This document shows positions 1 to 5,830 of a DNA stretch of 7,725 nt, piece by piece (position 1 is the first letter of the stretch; each line of letters opens with the position of its first letter). The translations under genes were made by a program, and so were the position numbers. The notes beneath the pieces are model-generated. The model worked only from the letters and a program-made list of their open reading frames with translations. It made no database searches and had not been told where the DNA came from. Origin of the DNA: Bacillota bacterium (GTDB lineage Bacteria > Bacillota_I > Bacilli_A > RFN20 > CAG-826); assembly GCA_003501485.1 (NCBI GenBank), contig DNPJ01000021.1:1-7725 (forward strand). The letters run 5' to 3'.

Positions 1-79
1 GAAAAAGTTACAAATCATTGGTAAAACTAATTTTTTATGTTCGAAAATAATATTTGAAAAATTTTTTTAATATTTTTCT

Positions 80-110
80 TTGTAAGCGCTTTTACAAGTG
101 ATATTATTAT
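80..110 (+). promoter_or_regulatory. Promoter of the ABC importer operon
   Basis: The -10 is TATTAT at 105-110, followed by GCTATGA; TATTAT also occurs at 102-107. The best -35 is TTGTAA at 80-85, giving a 16 to 19 base spacer depending on which -10 is used. The start would fall near 112-117, so the RNA begins just before the leader hairpin. The -35 overlaps the cre-like box. Confidence 0.55.
81..96. promoter_or_regulatory. cre-like operator (CcpA/LacI-family) at the importer promoter
   Basis: TGTAAGCGCTTTTACA matches the Firmicutes catabolite-responsive element TGWAARCGYTWNCW at 13 of 14 positions, the only miss being T for the late C. It lies over the -35 and spacer of the promoter for the binding-protein gene, a position where CcpA or a local LacI-type repressor usually blocks transcription. 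No regulator gene is visible in the window, so which LacI-family protein binds is inference. Confidence 0.72.
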
Positions 111-122
111 GCTATGAAGAAC

Positions 123-177
123 AAAAGGTCATATAAATCCTGATGTGAGTCAAGGGATTTGTTCGGCCTTTTTTTTC
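123..177 (+). terminator. Leader terminator / attenuator upstream of the binding-protein gene
   Basis: AAAAGGTC (123-130) pairs with GGCCTTTT (165-172), with one G.U pair. Inside it ATAAATCC (133-140) pairs with GGATTTGT (155-162), separated by a 2x2 internal loop, with a 14-base apical loop. A run of eight T (169-176) follows the GGCC arm. This is a complete intrinsic terminator between promoter and ribosome site, so full-length transcripts need read-through. A weaker alternative hairpin, TTCTTA (175-180) with TAAGGA (189-194), could mask the Shine-Dalgarno. I do not recognise a known riboswitch, T-box or RAT sequence. The ligand or protein that controls it is unknown. Confidence 0.68.
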
Positions 178-189
178 TTATCTAATATT

Positions 190-196
190 AAGGAGG
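190..196 (+). promoter_or_regulatory. Ribosome binding site that fixes a TTG start
   Basis: AAGGAGG is a perfect Shine-Dalgarno, 8 bases before TTG at 205. It favours this TTG over an upstream in-frame ATG at 145, which lies inside the leader terminator and would place 20 residues ahead of the lipoprotein signal peptide. Confidence 0.9.
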
Positions 197-204
197 ATCA
201 AACT

Positions 205-1581
205 TTGAAAACAAATATTAGAAAAACTGCTGGTTTTGTATTTGTATTAGCTTCTGTCTTAGCCCTCGGTGCATGCGGAGAAAATAATGATTCAAACCCA
301 GTAAAAGATATCATCGCCCAAGCCGAAGCAATGGACGAAGATGCTCTTTATGCAAAAGCCGCAGAAGAAATTAACGGCAAGAAATTCGTTGTTGTTGCTA
401 ACTCATCACGTATGAAAGATGCTTTCCCTGCATGGGTTAAGTATGTTGCAGAAAAAGAATATGCTCCAAAAGATTTCTCTGCAAGTTTTGAAACAACACA
501 ACCAAAAAATAACCAAATCTTCAGTCAAATTAAAGGTGATGTTACAGGTGCATCTCACAACATCTCAATGACACTCATCCAAGATGGTTCACAAATCGCT
601 TCAAAAATGACCAAACCTGGTTATTTGCTTAACTACATTCCAAAGGAATGGAAAGGTAGCAAAGAAAACGATGGACAACCATTAGCTCTTCAATCATTAT
701 CAAAAGTTTTCTGCTATAACACACTTGGAGCAGATGGAACAGTTGATGGTAACAAAGACATGGTCAATAACGTATTTGACTTTGTTCTCAACGATAAGGG
801 CGAAAAATTCTCAACACAATTTATGGCTCCAACATCTGAACCAGTTGGCCAAAACATGATGTATATGTTAACACGTGATGACTATGCTGCAGTTGTTAAG
901 GAAGCATATAATGCCGCGACAACAGAACAAAAAGCTGCTGTTGATAAAGTCCTTGAAGATGGTAACGCCGGTATTAAACAATTGATGGTTGATGGTGGAT
1001 TCAACGATGATGCCAAATATTCACTTGCTTGGACATATTTATGGATGAAATCTTATACAAAAGTTGATGATGATGGTCCAATTAGTGTCAACTTAACAAA
1101 GAAAACATCTGGTGGTACAGCTGGTCTTCTTGTCTATTCAAAATTTAGATCAATTAAAGATACAGCTGATGTTTCTAAAAAACCAATTCAAGTAGCTGCT
1201 TATAAAGATGGCTATGTCGGATTTGGTGGTTATATGTATAAACACTATCTCCAAATTTTAAAAACATCACCATTCCCATGGACTTCATGTGCATTTATTC
1301 ACTTCATGACAAACCATGCTGAAGGATTCCAACCTTGGGGTAAGGATATGGGTGGATATAGCGCTAACCCAGAAGTTCAAAAGAATTTCGACCACTCAAA
1401 AGATGGTTACAAAGAAGATGATGGAACTGAAAAAACAGAAGTCGTCTATCCAGTTAAAAACGATAAAGGTTATGACTGGTGGACAGCAAATGAAGCCGGA
1501 AAAGGTCGCTTAGTCCTTGAAGATGGTGAATATTGTTCCAAAGTTGCAGCAGTCATGAATGACTGGATTGCATATCTATAA
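205..1581 (+). CDS. ABC importer substrate-binding lipoprotein
   Basis: A 458-residue extracellular solute-binding protein, probably anchored to the outer face of the membrane, where it would capture substrate for the permease encoded next. Residues 1-23 form a lipoprotein signal peptide: basic start (KTNIRK), hydrophobic core, and lipobox LGAC with Cys24 as the lipidated residue. A short charged linker precedes a globular domain beginning near NGKKFVVVANSS, typical of the first beta strand of type-2 periplasmic-binding folds. The mature size, about 435 residues, suits the sugar, iron or polyamine binding families. The TTG start is chosen from the Shine-Dalgarno and the signal peptide. Codons are richer in C-ending choices than in the accessory genes downstream, as expected for high expression. 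The cre-like operator hints at a carbon source, while the fused permease is commonest in iron/thiamine-type systems, so the substrate is left open. Confidence 0.88.
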   Translation: MKTNIRKTAGFVFVLASVLALGACGENNDSNPVKDIIAQAEAMDEDALYAKAAEEINGKKFVVVANSSRMKDAFPAWVKYVAEKEYAPKDFSASFETTQPKNNQIFSQIKGDVTGASHNISMTLIQDGSQIASKMTKPGYLLNYIPKEWKGSKENDGQPLALQSLSKVFCYNTLGADGTVDGNKDMVNNVFDFVLNDKGEKFSTQFMAPTSEPVGQNMMYMLTRDDYAAVVKEAYNAATTEQKAAVDKVLEDGNAGIKQLMVDGGFNDDAKYSLAWTYLWMKSYTKVDDDGPISVNLTKKTSGGTAGLLVYSKFRSIKDTADVSKKPIQVAAYKDGYVGFGGYMYKHYLQILKTSPFPWTSCAFIHFMTNHAEGFQPWGKDMGGYSANPEVQKNFDHSKDGYKEDDGTEKTEVVYPVKNDKGYDWWTANEAGKGRLVLEDGEYCSKVAAVMNDWIAYL

Positions 1582-1601
1582 TAATTAGATACAAATTTTT
1601 A

Positions 1602-1625
1602 GGGGAGGCTTTTGCCTCCCCGTTT
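1602..1625 (+). terminator. Intercistronic hairpin after the binding-protein gene
   Basis: GGGGAGGC (1602-1609), a TTTT loop and GCCTCCCC (1614-1621) form a perfect 8-bp GC-rich stem, followed only by GTTTC rather than a full U-tract. It is probably a leaky terminator or an RNA-stabilising element that keeps binding-protein mRNA in excess over permease mRNA, a common arrangement in importer operons. No new promoter is evident before the permease gene. Confidence 0.7.
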
Positions 1626-1649
1626 CATAACGAATAGAAAGAGGATTTT

Positions 1650-3488
1650 ATGAATAGTTATGGCTCGACATTTGACTATCAAAAAGCTCCTTCAAAATCG
1701 AAGAAGTTCTTTAATAGTTGCAAAAACTTTTTTTCAAAACCTCAAAATATCATTCTTGTTATTTTAGGAATCATCTTATCTGTTCTTGTTTTCATTCCGA
1801 TGATCTCTGTCTTAATTGACACCTTTAAAATTCACGAAGGTGCAATGGGGGAAGATATTGGAGACAATGTTGCTAACAGTCTATCTTTTTATAACTGGAT
1901 ACAAGCTTTTACTGGCAGATTAGCAGTTAAAAATTTCTGGGTTCCTCTTGGAAATACATTGTTATTATCAGTTTTAAGCTGTGTATTCGCGGTTTTATTT
2001 GGTGGAATTGTCGCATATCTAATTACAAGAACCAATTTAAGATTTAAAAAATACATTTCATCTGTTTTTATTTTCCCATATATTATGCCTCAGTGGACGC
2101 TAGCAATGGTATGGAAAAACCTTTTTGATAGTGTTGCTGTTACTGGTACTAAAAACGGATTATTTGCTTCCATTTTTGGCATCACAATGCCTCAATGGTG
2201 GTGCGCTGGATTGTTTCCATGTGCATTAGTTCTTGGATTACACTATGCTCCATTCGCTTACATTTTAATCGGCGGTATATTTAGAAATATGGACGCCAAC
2301 CTTGAGGAAGCAGCAACCATATTGAATACTCCAAAATGGAAAATATTCCTTAGGGTAACACTTCCTTTAGTTACTCCAGCAATTCTTTCAACAGTCCTTT
2401 TAGTTTTTTCTAGCGCAATGGGATCATATCCTGTTCCACATTATTTAGGGCATGCTGCTGGAGGATATGAATTCCCAACATTAGCTACTAAATATCAAGA
2501 TTTGAATGTTGATAGACCTGGTGTTGCATCGATTATATCTGTTGTCATGATGGTTATTGGTGTTGCAATATTACTTGTCAATCAATTATCCACAACAGGA
2601 AGAAAACAATATACAACCGTCACAGGTAAATCTGGACAAGTTTCAAAAGTTAATTTAGGGAAAGTCGGTTCAGTCGTAATCGGCATTGTTTTGATCTTAT
2701 TAACTTCACTTACATCCATATTCCCAATTATTTCATTTGCTGTTGAAACATTCCTTGAAAACCCTGGTGATTATTCTTCATTAACACTTAAGTGGTGGAT
2801 TAATAATGATCAAGGTGCTGAAAATGGCATGTATGGCAATCTAGGTGTGTTTTATAACGCACAATTATGGCAAGCCTTTGGCGGGTCGATATTAACAGCA
2901 GTTGGAGCTTCCATTTTAGCAGGCACAATCGGAACTCTTGTTGGATATTGTGTTGCTAAAAATAGAAAATCAAAATTTGCTAACTATGTTAATGCAGTAG
3001 CATTCCTTCCATATTTATTACCTGCATTATCTGTTGGTGCTGCCTACTTTGTATTTGGCACAAATATAGGTCTATATAATACGTATATCTTACTTATTAT
3101 CGTTGGTATGATTAAATACATACCGTTTGCTTCTAAAGCATCATTTAATTCGATGCTGCAATTATCTGATCAAATTGAAGAAGCCGCCATCATTCAAAAT
3201 GTCCCATGGTGGAAGCGTATGTTATTTATTATCATACCAATTCAAAAAACATCAATTCTTAGTGGCTTCTTACTCCCATTTATAACCGGCATGCGTGAAT
3301 TAACATTGTTCATGATGCTTGCCACAGATAGCAAACTAGCTACGCTTCAAATTGGCTATTTCGATGAAATGGGATTATATGCTTTCTCAAGTGCTATTAA
3401 CTTGATGTTGATTGTATTTATTCTTGCGGTTAACGCTATTATTAATAAAGTTACTGGCGCAAGCCTTGATAAAGGTATTGGAGGTTAG
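1650..3488 (+). CDS. ABC importer permease, two fused transmembrane domains
   Basis: A 612-residue integral membrane protein in which two binding-protein-dependent permease domains are joined, as in FbpB/ThiP-type (COG1178-like) permeases. One chain would therefore form the whole channel. A polar N-terminus of about 33 residues leads to the first membrane segment (about 34-55), and further hydrophobic segments are spread through both halves. Each half carries the cytoplasmic EAA loop that docks on the ATPase: E220-A221-A222 ending at LP 238-239, and E511-A512-A513 ending at P530, about 291 residues apart. In both loops the usual Gly four residues after the last Ala is Asn (N226, N517). The start ATG has AAAGAGG (1638-1644) 5 bases upstream. 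The ATPase gene follows after 4 bases. The domain type is clear; the substrate is not. Confidence 0.88.
   Translation: MNSYGSTFDYQKAPSKSKKFFNSCKNFFSKPQNIILVILGIILSVLVFIPMISVLIDTFKIHEGAMGEDIGDNVANSLSFYNWIQAFTGRLAVKNFWVPLGNTLLLSVLSCVFAVLFGGIVAYLITRTNLRFKKYISSVFIFPYIMPQWTLAMVWKNLFDSVAVTGTKNGLFASIFGITMPQWWCAGLFPCALVLGLHYAPFAYILIGGIFRNMDANLEEAATILNTPKWKIFLRVTLPLVTPAILSTVLLVFSSAMGSYPVPHYLGHAAGGYEFPTLATKYQDLNVDRPGVASIISVVMMVIGVAILLVNQLSTTGRKQYTTVTGKSGQVSKVNLGKVGSVVIGIVLILLTSLTSIFPIISFAVETFLENPGDYSSLTLKWWINNDQGAENGMYGNLGVFYNAQLWQAFGGSILTAVGASILAGTIGTLVGYCVAKNRKSKFANYVNAVAFLPYLLPALSVGAAYFVFGTNIGLYNTYILLIIVGMIKYIPFASKASFNSMLQLSDQIEEAAIIQNVPWWKRMLFIIIPIQKTSILSGFLLPFITGMRELTLFMMLATDSKLATLQIGYFDEMGLYAFSSAINLMLIVFILAVNAIINKVTGASLDKGIGG
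3480..3485 (+). promoter_or_regulatory. Ribosome binding site for the ATPase, inside the permease end
   Basis: GGAGGT is formed by the last two sense codons of the permease, 8 bases before ATG 3493. It implies translational coupling and excludes the in-frame ATG at 3412, which would overlap the permease by 77 bases and add a hydrophobic 27-residue extension foreign to ATPases. Confidence 0.85.
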
Positions 3489-3492
3489 AAAA

Positions 3493-5118
3493 ATGCCTAA
3501 AATTGTATTAGAACATGTTACAAAACGTTGGGGAAACTTTTATGGTGTTGACGATTTGAATTTGGTCATAGATGATAATTCATTCGTTACCCTTCTTGGC
3601 CCTTCTGGTTGTGGAAAAACAACTACTCTTCGTATGATTGCAGGACTTGAAACACCTACTAGTGGTCGCATTTCAATTGGTGATAATGTTGTATTTGATT
3701 CTTCACTTGGTATCAATGTTCCTGCTAGTAAAAGAAAAGTTGGATTCTTATTCCAAAACTATGCTTTATGGCCAAATATGACTGTATATCAAAATATTTC
3801 TTTTGGCTTAAAAAATGTTAAAGAGGTTATGCCTATATATGATTTTGAATTAAAAAATCTTCATCGCATAAACGAAATTTTAAACGATCCACAACCTATT
3901 GAAGAAGTTGTATTAGAAGCAGAACAAAATAAAAAAGATAAAAAAGAAGCCATGAATCGTGCTTTAATCAAGATTATTGATACTTATGAAATAAGCATGA
4001 TGACAGCAAAAAAACTTTATAATTATTTTGCTAAAAATATGTTTATTGGTGAAGAAATCACTAAAAACGAGCTTCGCATTGCTGAAATAATGGAAAGATA
4101 CAACGAAAAAGGCATAAGTGTCAGCGATGATTTTGTTTTAACTGATTCAAATGGTATTAGTGAAAAAATGCGTCGCTTAACTCCTGAAGAAATCGATTTA
4201 GCGGTTAGACGCGTTTCAAGAGTTGTTAAAATTGGTGAATTTATGGACAGATATCCAAGCGAACTTAGTGGTGGCCAACAACAACGTGTCGCTATTGCTC
4301 GTACTCTTGCTCCAGAACCATCTGTATTGTTTATGGATGAACCTCTTTCAAACCTTGATGCTAAACTTCGCCTTGAAATGAGAAGTGAACTTCAAAGACT
4401 TCATATTGATACTGGATCAACATTCGTTTACGTTACTCACGACCAACTTGAAGCGATGACCCTTGCTACAAAGATTTGCTTAATTAATAACGGTGTACTT
4501 CAACAATACGATGCTCCGCTAGATGTTTATAAAAAACCAAACAATTTATTTGTTGCTGATTTCGTTGGGAATCCTTCAATTAACTTTATTGAAGCTGATG
4601 GTAAAAACGAAAATGGTGAATTTGAGTTGAAGATATTTGATAAATATCACGTTACATTTAAACCAATTCAAGAAGTTTCAATGAAAGAATGGTTAACAAA
4701 TCAATCCACTCTTCAAGATGAAGCTAATCGACTTGAAGAAGAAAAACGCTTAAATCCTGGTTATGTTGAAAAAGCAAATAAAGATTTAGTATTTAAATAC
4801 CGCATTCCAGTAGTGGAAGATATCGAAACCCTTGATGGTGTCAAAGAAAAAGAATATGTTATTGGCGTTCGTCCAGAATTCATTCATATTGGACATGAAG
4901 GTGGCATTGAAGGTGAAATTTATAGCGCTATGCCAGCTGGTATGGAAACAACAATCAAGATTAAAATTGATAATTTCTTATTAACTGGTGTCATCTTTGG
5001 CGGTGTTGCCTTTAAGATTGGTGAAAAAGTTAACGTTTCTTTCGGTGGAGCGGAAATTATGCTCTTCCATAAAGAAACAGGCAAGCTTATTTCTCAAGGA
5101 AAATTGGAGATTAAATAA
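3493..5118 (+). CDS. ABC importer ATPase, MalK/UgpC/PotA type with a large insertion
   Basis: A 541-residue cytoplasmic ATPase that would energise the adjacent fused permease as a homodimer. Visible motifs: Walker A GPSGCGKT 36-43, Q-loop Gln88, signature LSGGQ 258-262, Walker B ending in MDEP 281-284 with Glu283, D-loop SNLD 286-289 and switch His316, so it should be catalytically competent. A C-terminal TOBE-type domain contains GVRPE at 458-462, as in MalK and UgpC. Typical family members have about 350-380 residues. Here the distance from Q-loop to signature is about 170 residues instead of about 50, owing to an insertion around residues 110-230 rich in Lys, Glu and predicted helix. A second, smaller expansion lies around 395-450, with a charged helix near 407-420. 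Mycoplasma PotA and UgpC-like ATPases are similarly enlarged, which supports a Mollicutes-related host. Confidence 0.9.
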   Translation: MPKIVLEHVTKRWGNFYGVDDLNLVIDDNSFVTLLGPSGCGKTTTLRMIAGLETPTSGRISIGDNVVFDSSLGINVPASKRKVGFLFQNYALWPNMTVYQNISFGLKNVKEVMPIYDFELKNLHRINEILNDPQPIEEVVLEAEQNKKDKKEAMNRALIKIIDTYEISMMTAKKLYNYFAKNMFIGEEITKNELRIAEIMERYNEKGISVSDDFVLTDSNGISEKMRRLTPEEIDLAVRRVSRVVKIGEFMDRYPSELSGGQQQRVAIARTLAPEPSVLFMDEPLSNLDAKLRLEMRSELQRLHIDTGSTFVYVTHDQLEAMTLATKICLINNGVLQQYDAPLDVYKKPNNLFVADFVGNPSINFIEADGKNENGEFELKIFDKYHVTFKPIQEVSMKEWLTNQSTLQDEANRLEEEKRLNPGYVEKANKDLVFKYRIPVVEDIETLDGVKEKEYVIGVRPEFIHIGHEGGIEGEIYSAMPAGMETTIKIKIDNFLLTGVIFGGVAFKIGEKVNVSFGGAEIMLFHKETGKLISQGKLEIK

Positions 5119-5134
5119 GATCATTGTCAAATAT

Positions 5135-5157
5135 AAGGGTCCTTTGGACCCTTTTTC
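5135..5157 (+). terminator. Terminator of the importer operon
   Basis: AAGGGTCC (5135-5142), loop TTT and GGACCCTT (5146-5153) form an 8-bp stem, followed by TTTC. It lies 16 bases after the ATPase stop codon and closes the three-gene operon. Confidence 0.85.
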
Positions 5158-5175
5158 ATATGAGCACAAAACAAC

Positions 5176-5204
5176 TTGCATTGATAATACTTTTTTTGTA
5201 GAAT
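5176..5204 (+). promoter_or_regulatory. Promoter of the tRNA gene
   Basis: TTGCAT (5176-5181) and TAGAAT (5199-5204) are separated by exactly 17 bases, with a TG ahead of the -10. Initiation near 5211 would give a very short 5' leader before the mature tRNA end at 5216. Confidence 0.7.
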
Positions 5205-5215
5205 ATAGACAATAT

Positions 5216-5292
5216 CGCGGGGTAGAGCAGCCTGGTAGCTCATCAGGCCCATAACCTGGAGGTCGTTGGTTCAAATCCTTCCCCCGCAACCA
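5216..5292 (+). tRNA. Initiator tRNA-fMet, anticodon CAT, with unusual loop and T-stem
   Basis: A 77-base cloverleaf with encoded CCA. Acceptor CGCGGGG (5216-5222) pairs with 5282-5287, leaving C1 x A72 (5288) unpaired, the bacterial initiator hallmark recognised by Met-tRNA formyltransferase. The D-stem GAGC/GCTC has A11:U24, another initiator trait. The anticodon CAT is at 5250-5252. Unusual points, by standard numbering: position 33 is C (5249) where U is almost universal; the anticodon stem has A29:U41 (5245/5257) in place of the first of the three G:C pairs; the T-stem GTTGG (5265-5269) faces CCTTC (5277-5281), so 50:64 and 51:63 are adjacent U.U mismatches. Promoter and terminator are intact, so I call it functional but divergent. 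A decaying extra copy or a sequence error cannot be excluded. Confidence 0.93.
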
Positions 5293-5303
5293 ATGCATTT
5301 AAT

Positions 5304-5330
5304 ACCGGAATTTAGAATTCCGGTTTTTTT
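5304..5330 (+). terminator. Terminator of the tRNA gene
   Basis: ACCGGAATT (5304-5312) and AATTCCGGT (5316-5324) form a 9-bp stem with a TAG loop, followed by six more T. It lies 11 bases after the CCA end, so the tRNA is a single-gene transcript. Confidence 0.92.
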
Positions 5331-5375
5331 ATATTCAAAAGTAGTGTTCCTATATAAGGACAAAATACTATTTTT

Positions 5376-5408
5376 AAAATAAGCGTTATTTTTTTTAGTT
5401 AATATAAT
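5376..5408 (+). promoter_or_regulatory. Promoter of small RNA 1 with cre-like box
   Basis: A perfect -10 TATAAT (5403-5408) is followed by GCTATGA, the same bases that follow the importer -10. No good -35 is seen. In its place sits AATAAGCGTTATTT (5378-5391), which matches the cre consensus at 11 of 14 positions and lies one base further from the -10 than the importer's box. It is also a perfect 7-bp inverted repeat, AAAATAA-GCG-TTATTTT (5376-5392). A weak -35 overlapped by a palindrome suggests a regulated promoter. Confidence 0.55.
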
Positions 5409-5451
5409 GCTATGAGTCATTTTGCTACTCATAGTCATTTATATTTGTACT

Positions 5452-5488
5452 CCTTTCCTTTCTATTAAGCGGTGCCCTTTCCTTTCTA
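5452..5488 (+). repeat. 13-base direct repeat inside small RNA 1
   Basis: CCTTTCCTTTCTA occurs exactly at 5452-5464 and 5476-5488, a 24-base period. One copy precedes the closing stem and overlaps its first two bases; the other opens its loop. Duplicated anti-Shine-Dalgarno seeds are a known feature of target-pairing small RNAs. Confidence 0.85.
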
Positions 5489-5517
5489 GATTCTTATTAT
5501 TTATATAGCCGCTTAAT

Positions 5518-5559
5518 AAAAGCTGATAGCTTTCTCATCTATCAGCTTTTTCTTTTTTT
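5518..5559 (+). terminator. Terminator of small RNA 1
   Basis: AAAAGCTGATAG (5518-5529) and CTATCAGCTTTT (5539-5550) form a 12-bp stem with a 9-base loop, followed by TC and seven T. The T-run is only on the + side, which sets the strand of small RNA 1. Confidence 0.88.
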
Positions 5560-5582
5560 ATTAATTACTGCCATCAAAGACC

Positions 5583-5613
5583 TATTAAACATTAAAGTAA
5601 TATCGTTTAATAT
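5583..5613 (+). promoter_or_regulatory. Possible promoter and palindrome for small RNA 2
   Basis: TTAAAC (5585-5590) and TAATAT (5608-5613) are 17 bases apart, a weak -35 with a fair -10. An inverted repeat, TATTAAAC (5583-5590) and GTTTAATA (5605-5612), spans the same interval and could be an operator. AT-rich sequence makes both easy to find by chance. Confidence 0.35.
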
Positions 5614-5618
5614 TGTTG

Positions 5619-5750
5619 TTCCAAATAAATGGAATGAAAATTGTGGTGTAACCTCCTTCCTACTTGTTGTTTTTTCACTCCTTTCTGTGTCTTTATGTCT
5701 AAGCACCACAAAAAAAGCCGATAGATATTCCTCCTATCGGCTTTATTCTT
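5619..5750 (+). ncRNA. Candidate small RNA 2, paralogue of small RNA 1
   Basis: It repeats the layout of its neighbour without copying its sequence. A small 5' hairpin (TTCCA 5619-5623 with TGGAA 5630-5634) is followed by a closing stem TTGTGGTG (5641-5648) with CACCACAA (5704-5711). The 55-base loop between holds AACCTCCTTCC (5650-5660) and ACTCCTTTCT (5677-5686), both anti-Shine-Dalgarno in character. The stem abuts a terminator whose own loop carries TTCCTC. The terminator stem is nearly the same as that of small RNA 1. The + strand is preferred by analogy and motif content. The terminator is followed by only a short T-run on + but by seven T on the - strand, so a convergent or antisense transcript is possible. 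Confidence 0.52.
5714..5750 (+). terminator. Terminator of small RNA 2, possibly bidirectional
   Basis: AAAGCCGATAG (5714-5724), a 9-base loop and CTATCGGCTTT (5734-5744) form an 11-bp stem, followed by ATTCTTC. On the opposite strand the stem is followed by an uninterrupted T7, so it may stop transcription both ways. Confidence 0.75.
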
Positions 5751-5757
5751 CAAAGAT

Positions 5758-5775
5758 TGTACTAAAAATAGTACA
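5758..5775. repeat. 18-base palindrome
   Basis: TGTACTA (5758-5764), AAAA and TAGTACA (5769-5775) form a perfect 7-bp inverted repeat of operator type between small RNA 2 and the leaderless gene. Its core TAAAAATAGTA reappears inverted as TACTATTTTTA at 5366-5376, just upstream of the small RNA 1 promoter. Role unknown. Confidence 0.4.
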
Positions 5776-5830
5776 TTAAATAGATTTGTTTAAAACTAAA
5801 AATGTGGTGTTAACATAAAATCAAATTAGC

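Larger units (their letters stand above)
5412..5559 (+). ncRNA. Candidate small RNA 1 with C/U-rich anti-Shine-Dalgarno loops
   Basis: Not a recognised RNA family. The predicted transcript of about 145 bases starts in a hairpin (CTATGAGT 5410-5417 with ACTCATAG 5427-5434; the exact start decides how much is transcribed). A single-stranded stretch with CTCCTTTCCTTTCT (5450-5463) follows, then a perfect 10-bp closing stem, TATTAAGCGG (5463-5472) with CCGCTTAATA (5509-5518). The stem encloses a 36-base loop that starts with a second CCCTTTCCTTTCTA motif, and the terminator stem is stacked directly on it. The CCUUUCC/CUCCUUU motifs are complementary to AAAGGAG-type ribosome sites, as in streptococcal csRNAs and Listeria LhrC RNAs, so a base-pairing repressor of translation is the likeliest role. 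Strand is assigned from the T-rich tail. Function is inference. Confidence 0.6.

Noticed and set aside
114..143. Possible 9-codon leader peptide before the importer
   Set aside because: It has no ribosome site and no run of a regulatory amino acid; it overlaps the promoter start and the hairpin.
145..204. ATG at 145 as the start of the binding-protein gene
   Set aside because: It has no ribosome site, lies inside the leader terminator and would put 20 residues before the signal peptide; TTG 205 has a perfect AAGGAGG and a proper lipoprotein signal.
3412..3492. ATG at 3412 as the ATPase start
   Set aside because: It overlaps the permease end, lacks a ribosome site and adds a hydrophobic extension; ATG 3493 starts with the normal first strand of the ATPase domain.
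4981..5298. Minus-strand frame of about 105 codons
   Set aside because: It is antisense to the ATPase end, both terminators and the tRNA, with no ribosome site or family resemblance.
5271..5438. Minus-strand frame of 55 codons with AAAGGAG upstream of its ATG
   Set aside because: The ribosome-like site is the complement of small RNA 1's anti-Shine-Dalgarno motif, the spacing is long, and the frame runs through the tRNA terminator and into the tRNA.
5412..5468. Possible 18-codon leader peptide starting at ATG 5412
   Set aside because: It has no ribosome site, the ATG is only 3 bases after the -10, and its codons coincide with hairpin and C/U-rich RNA elements.
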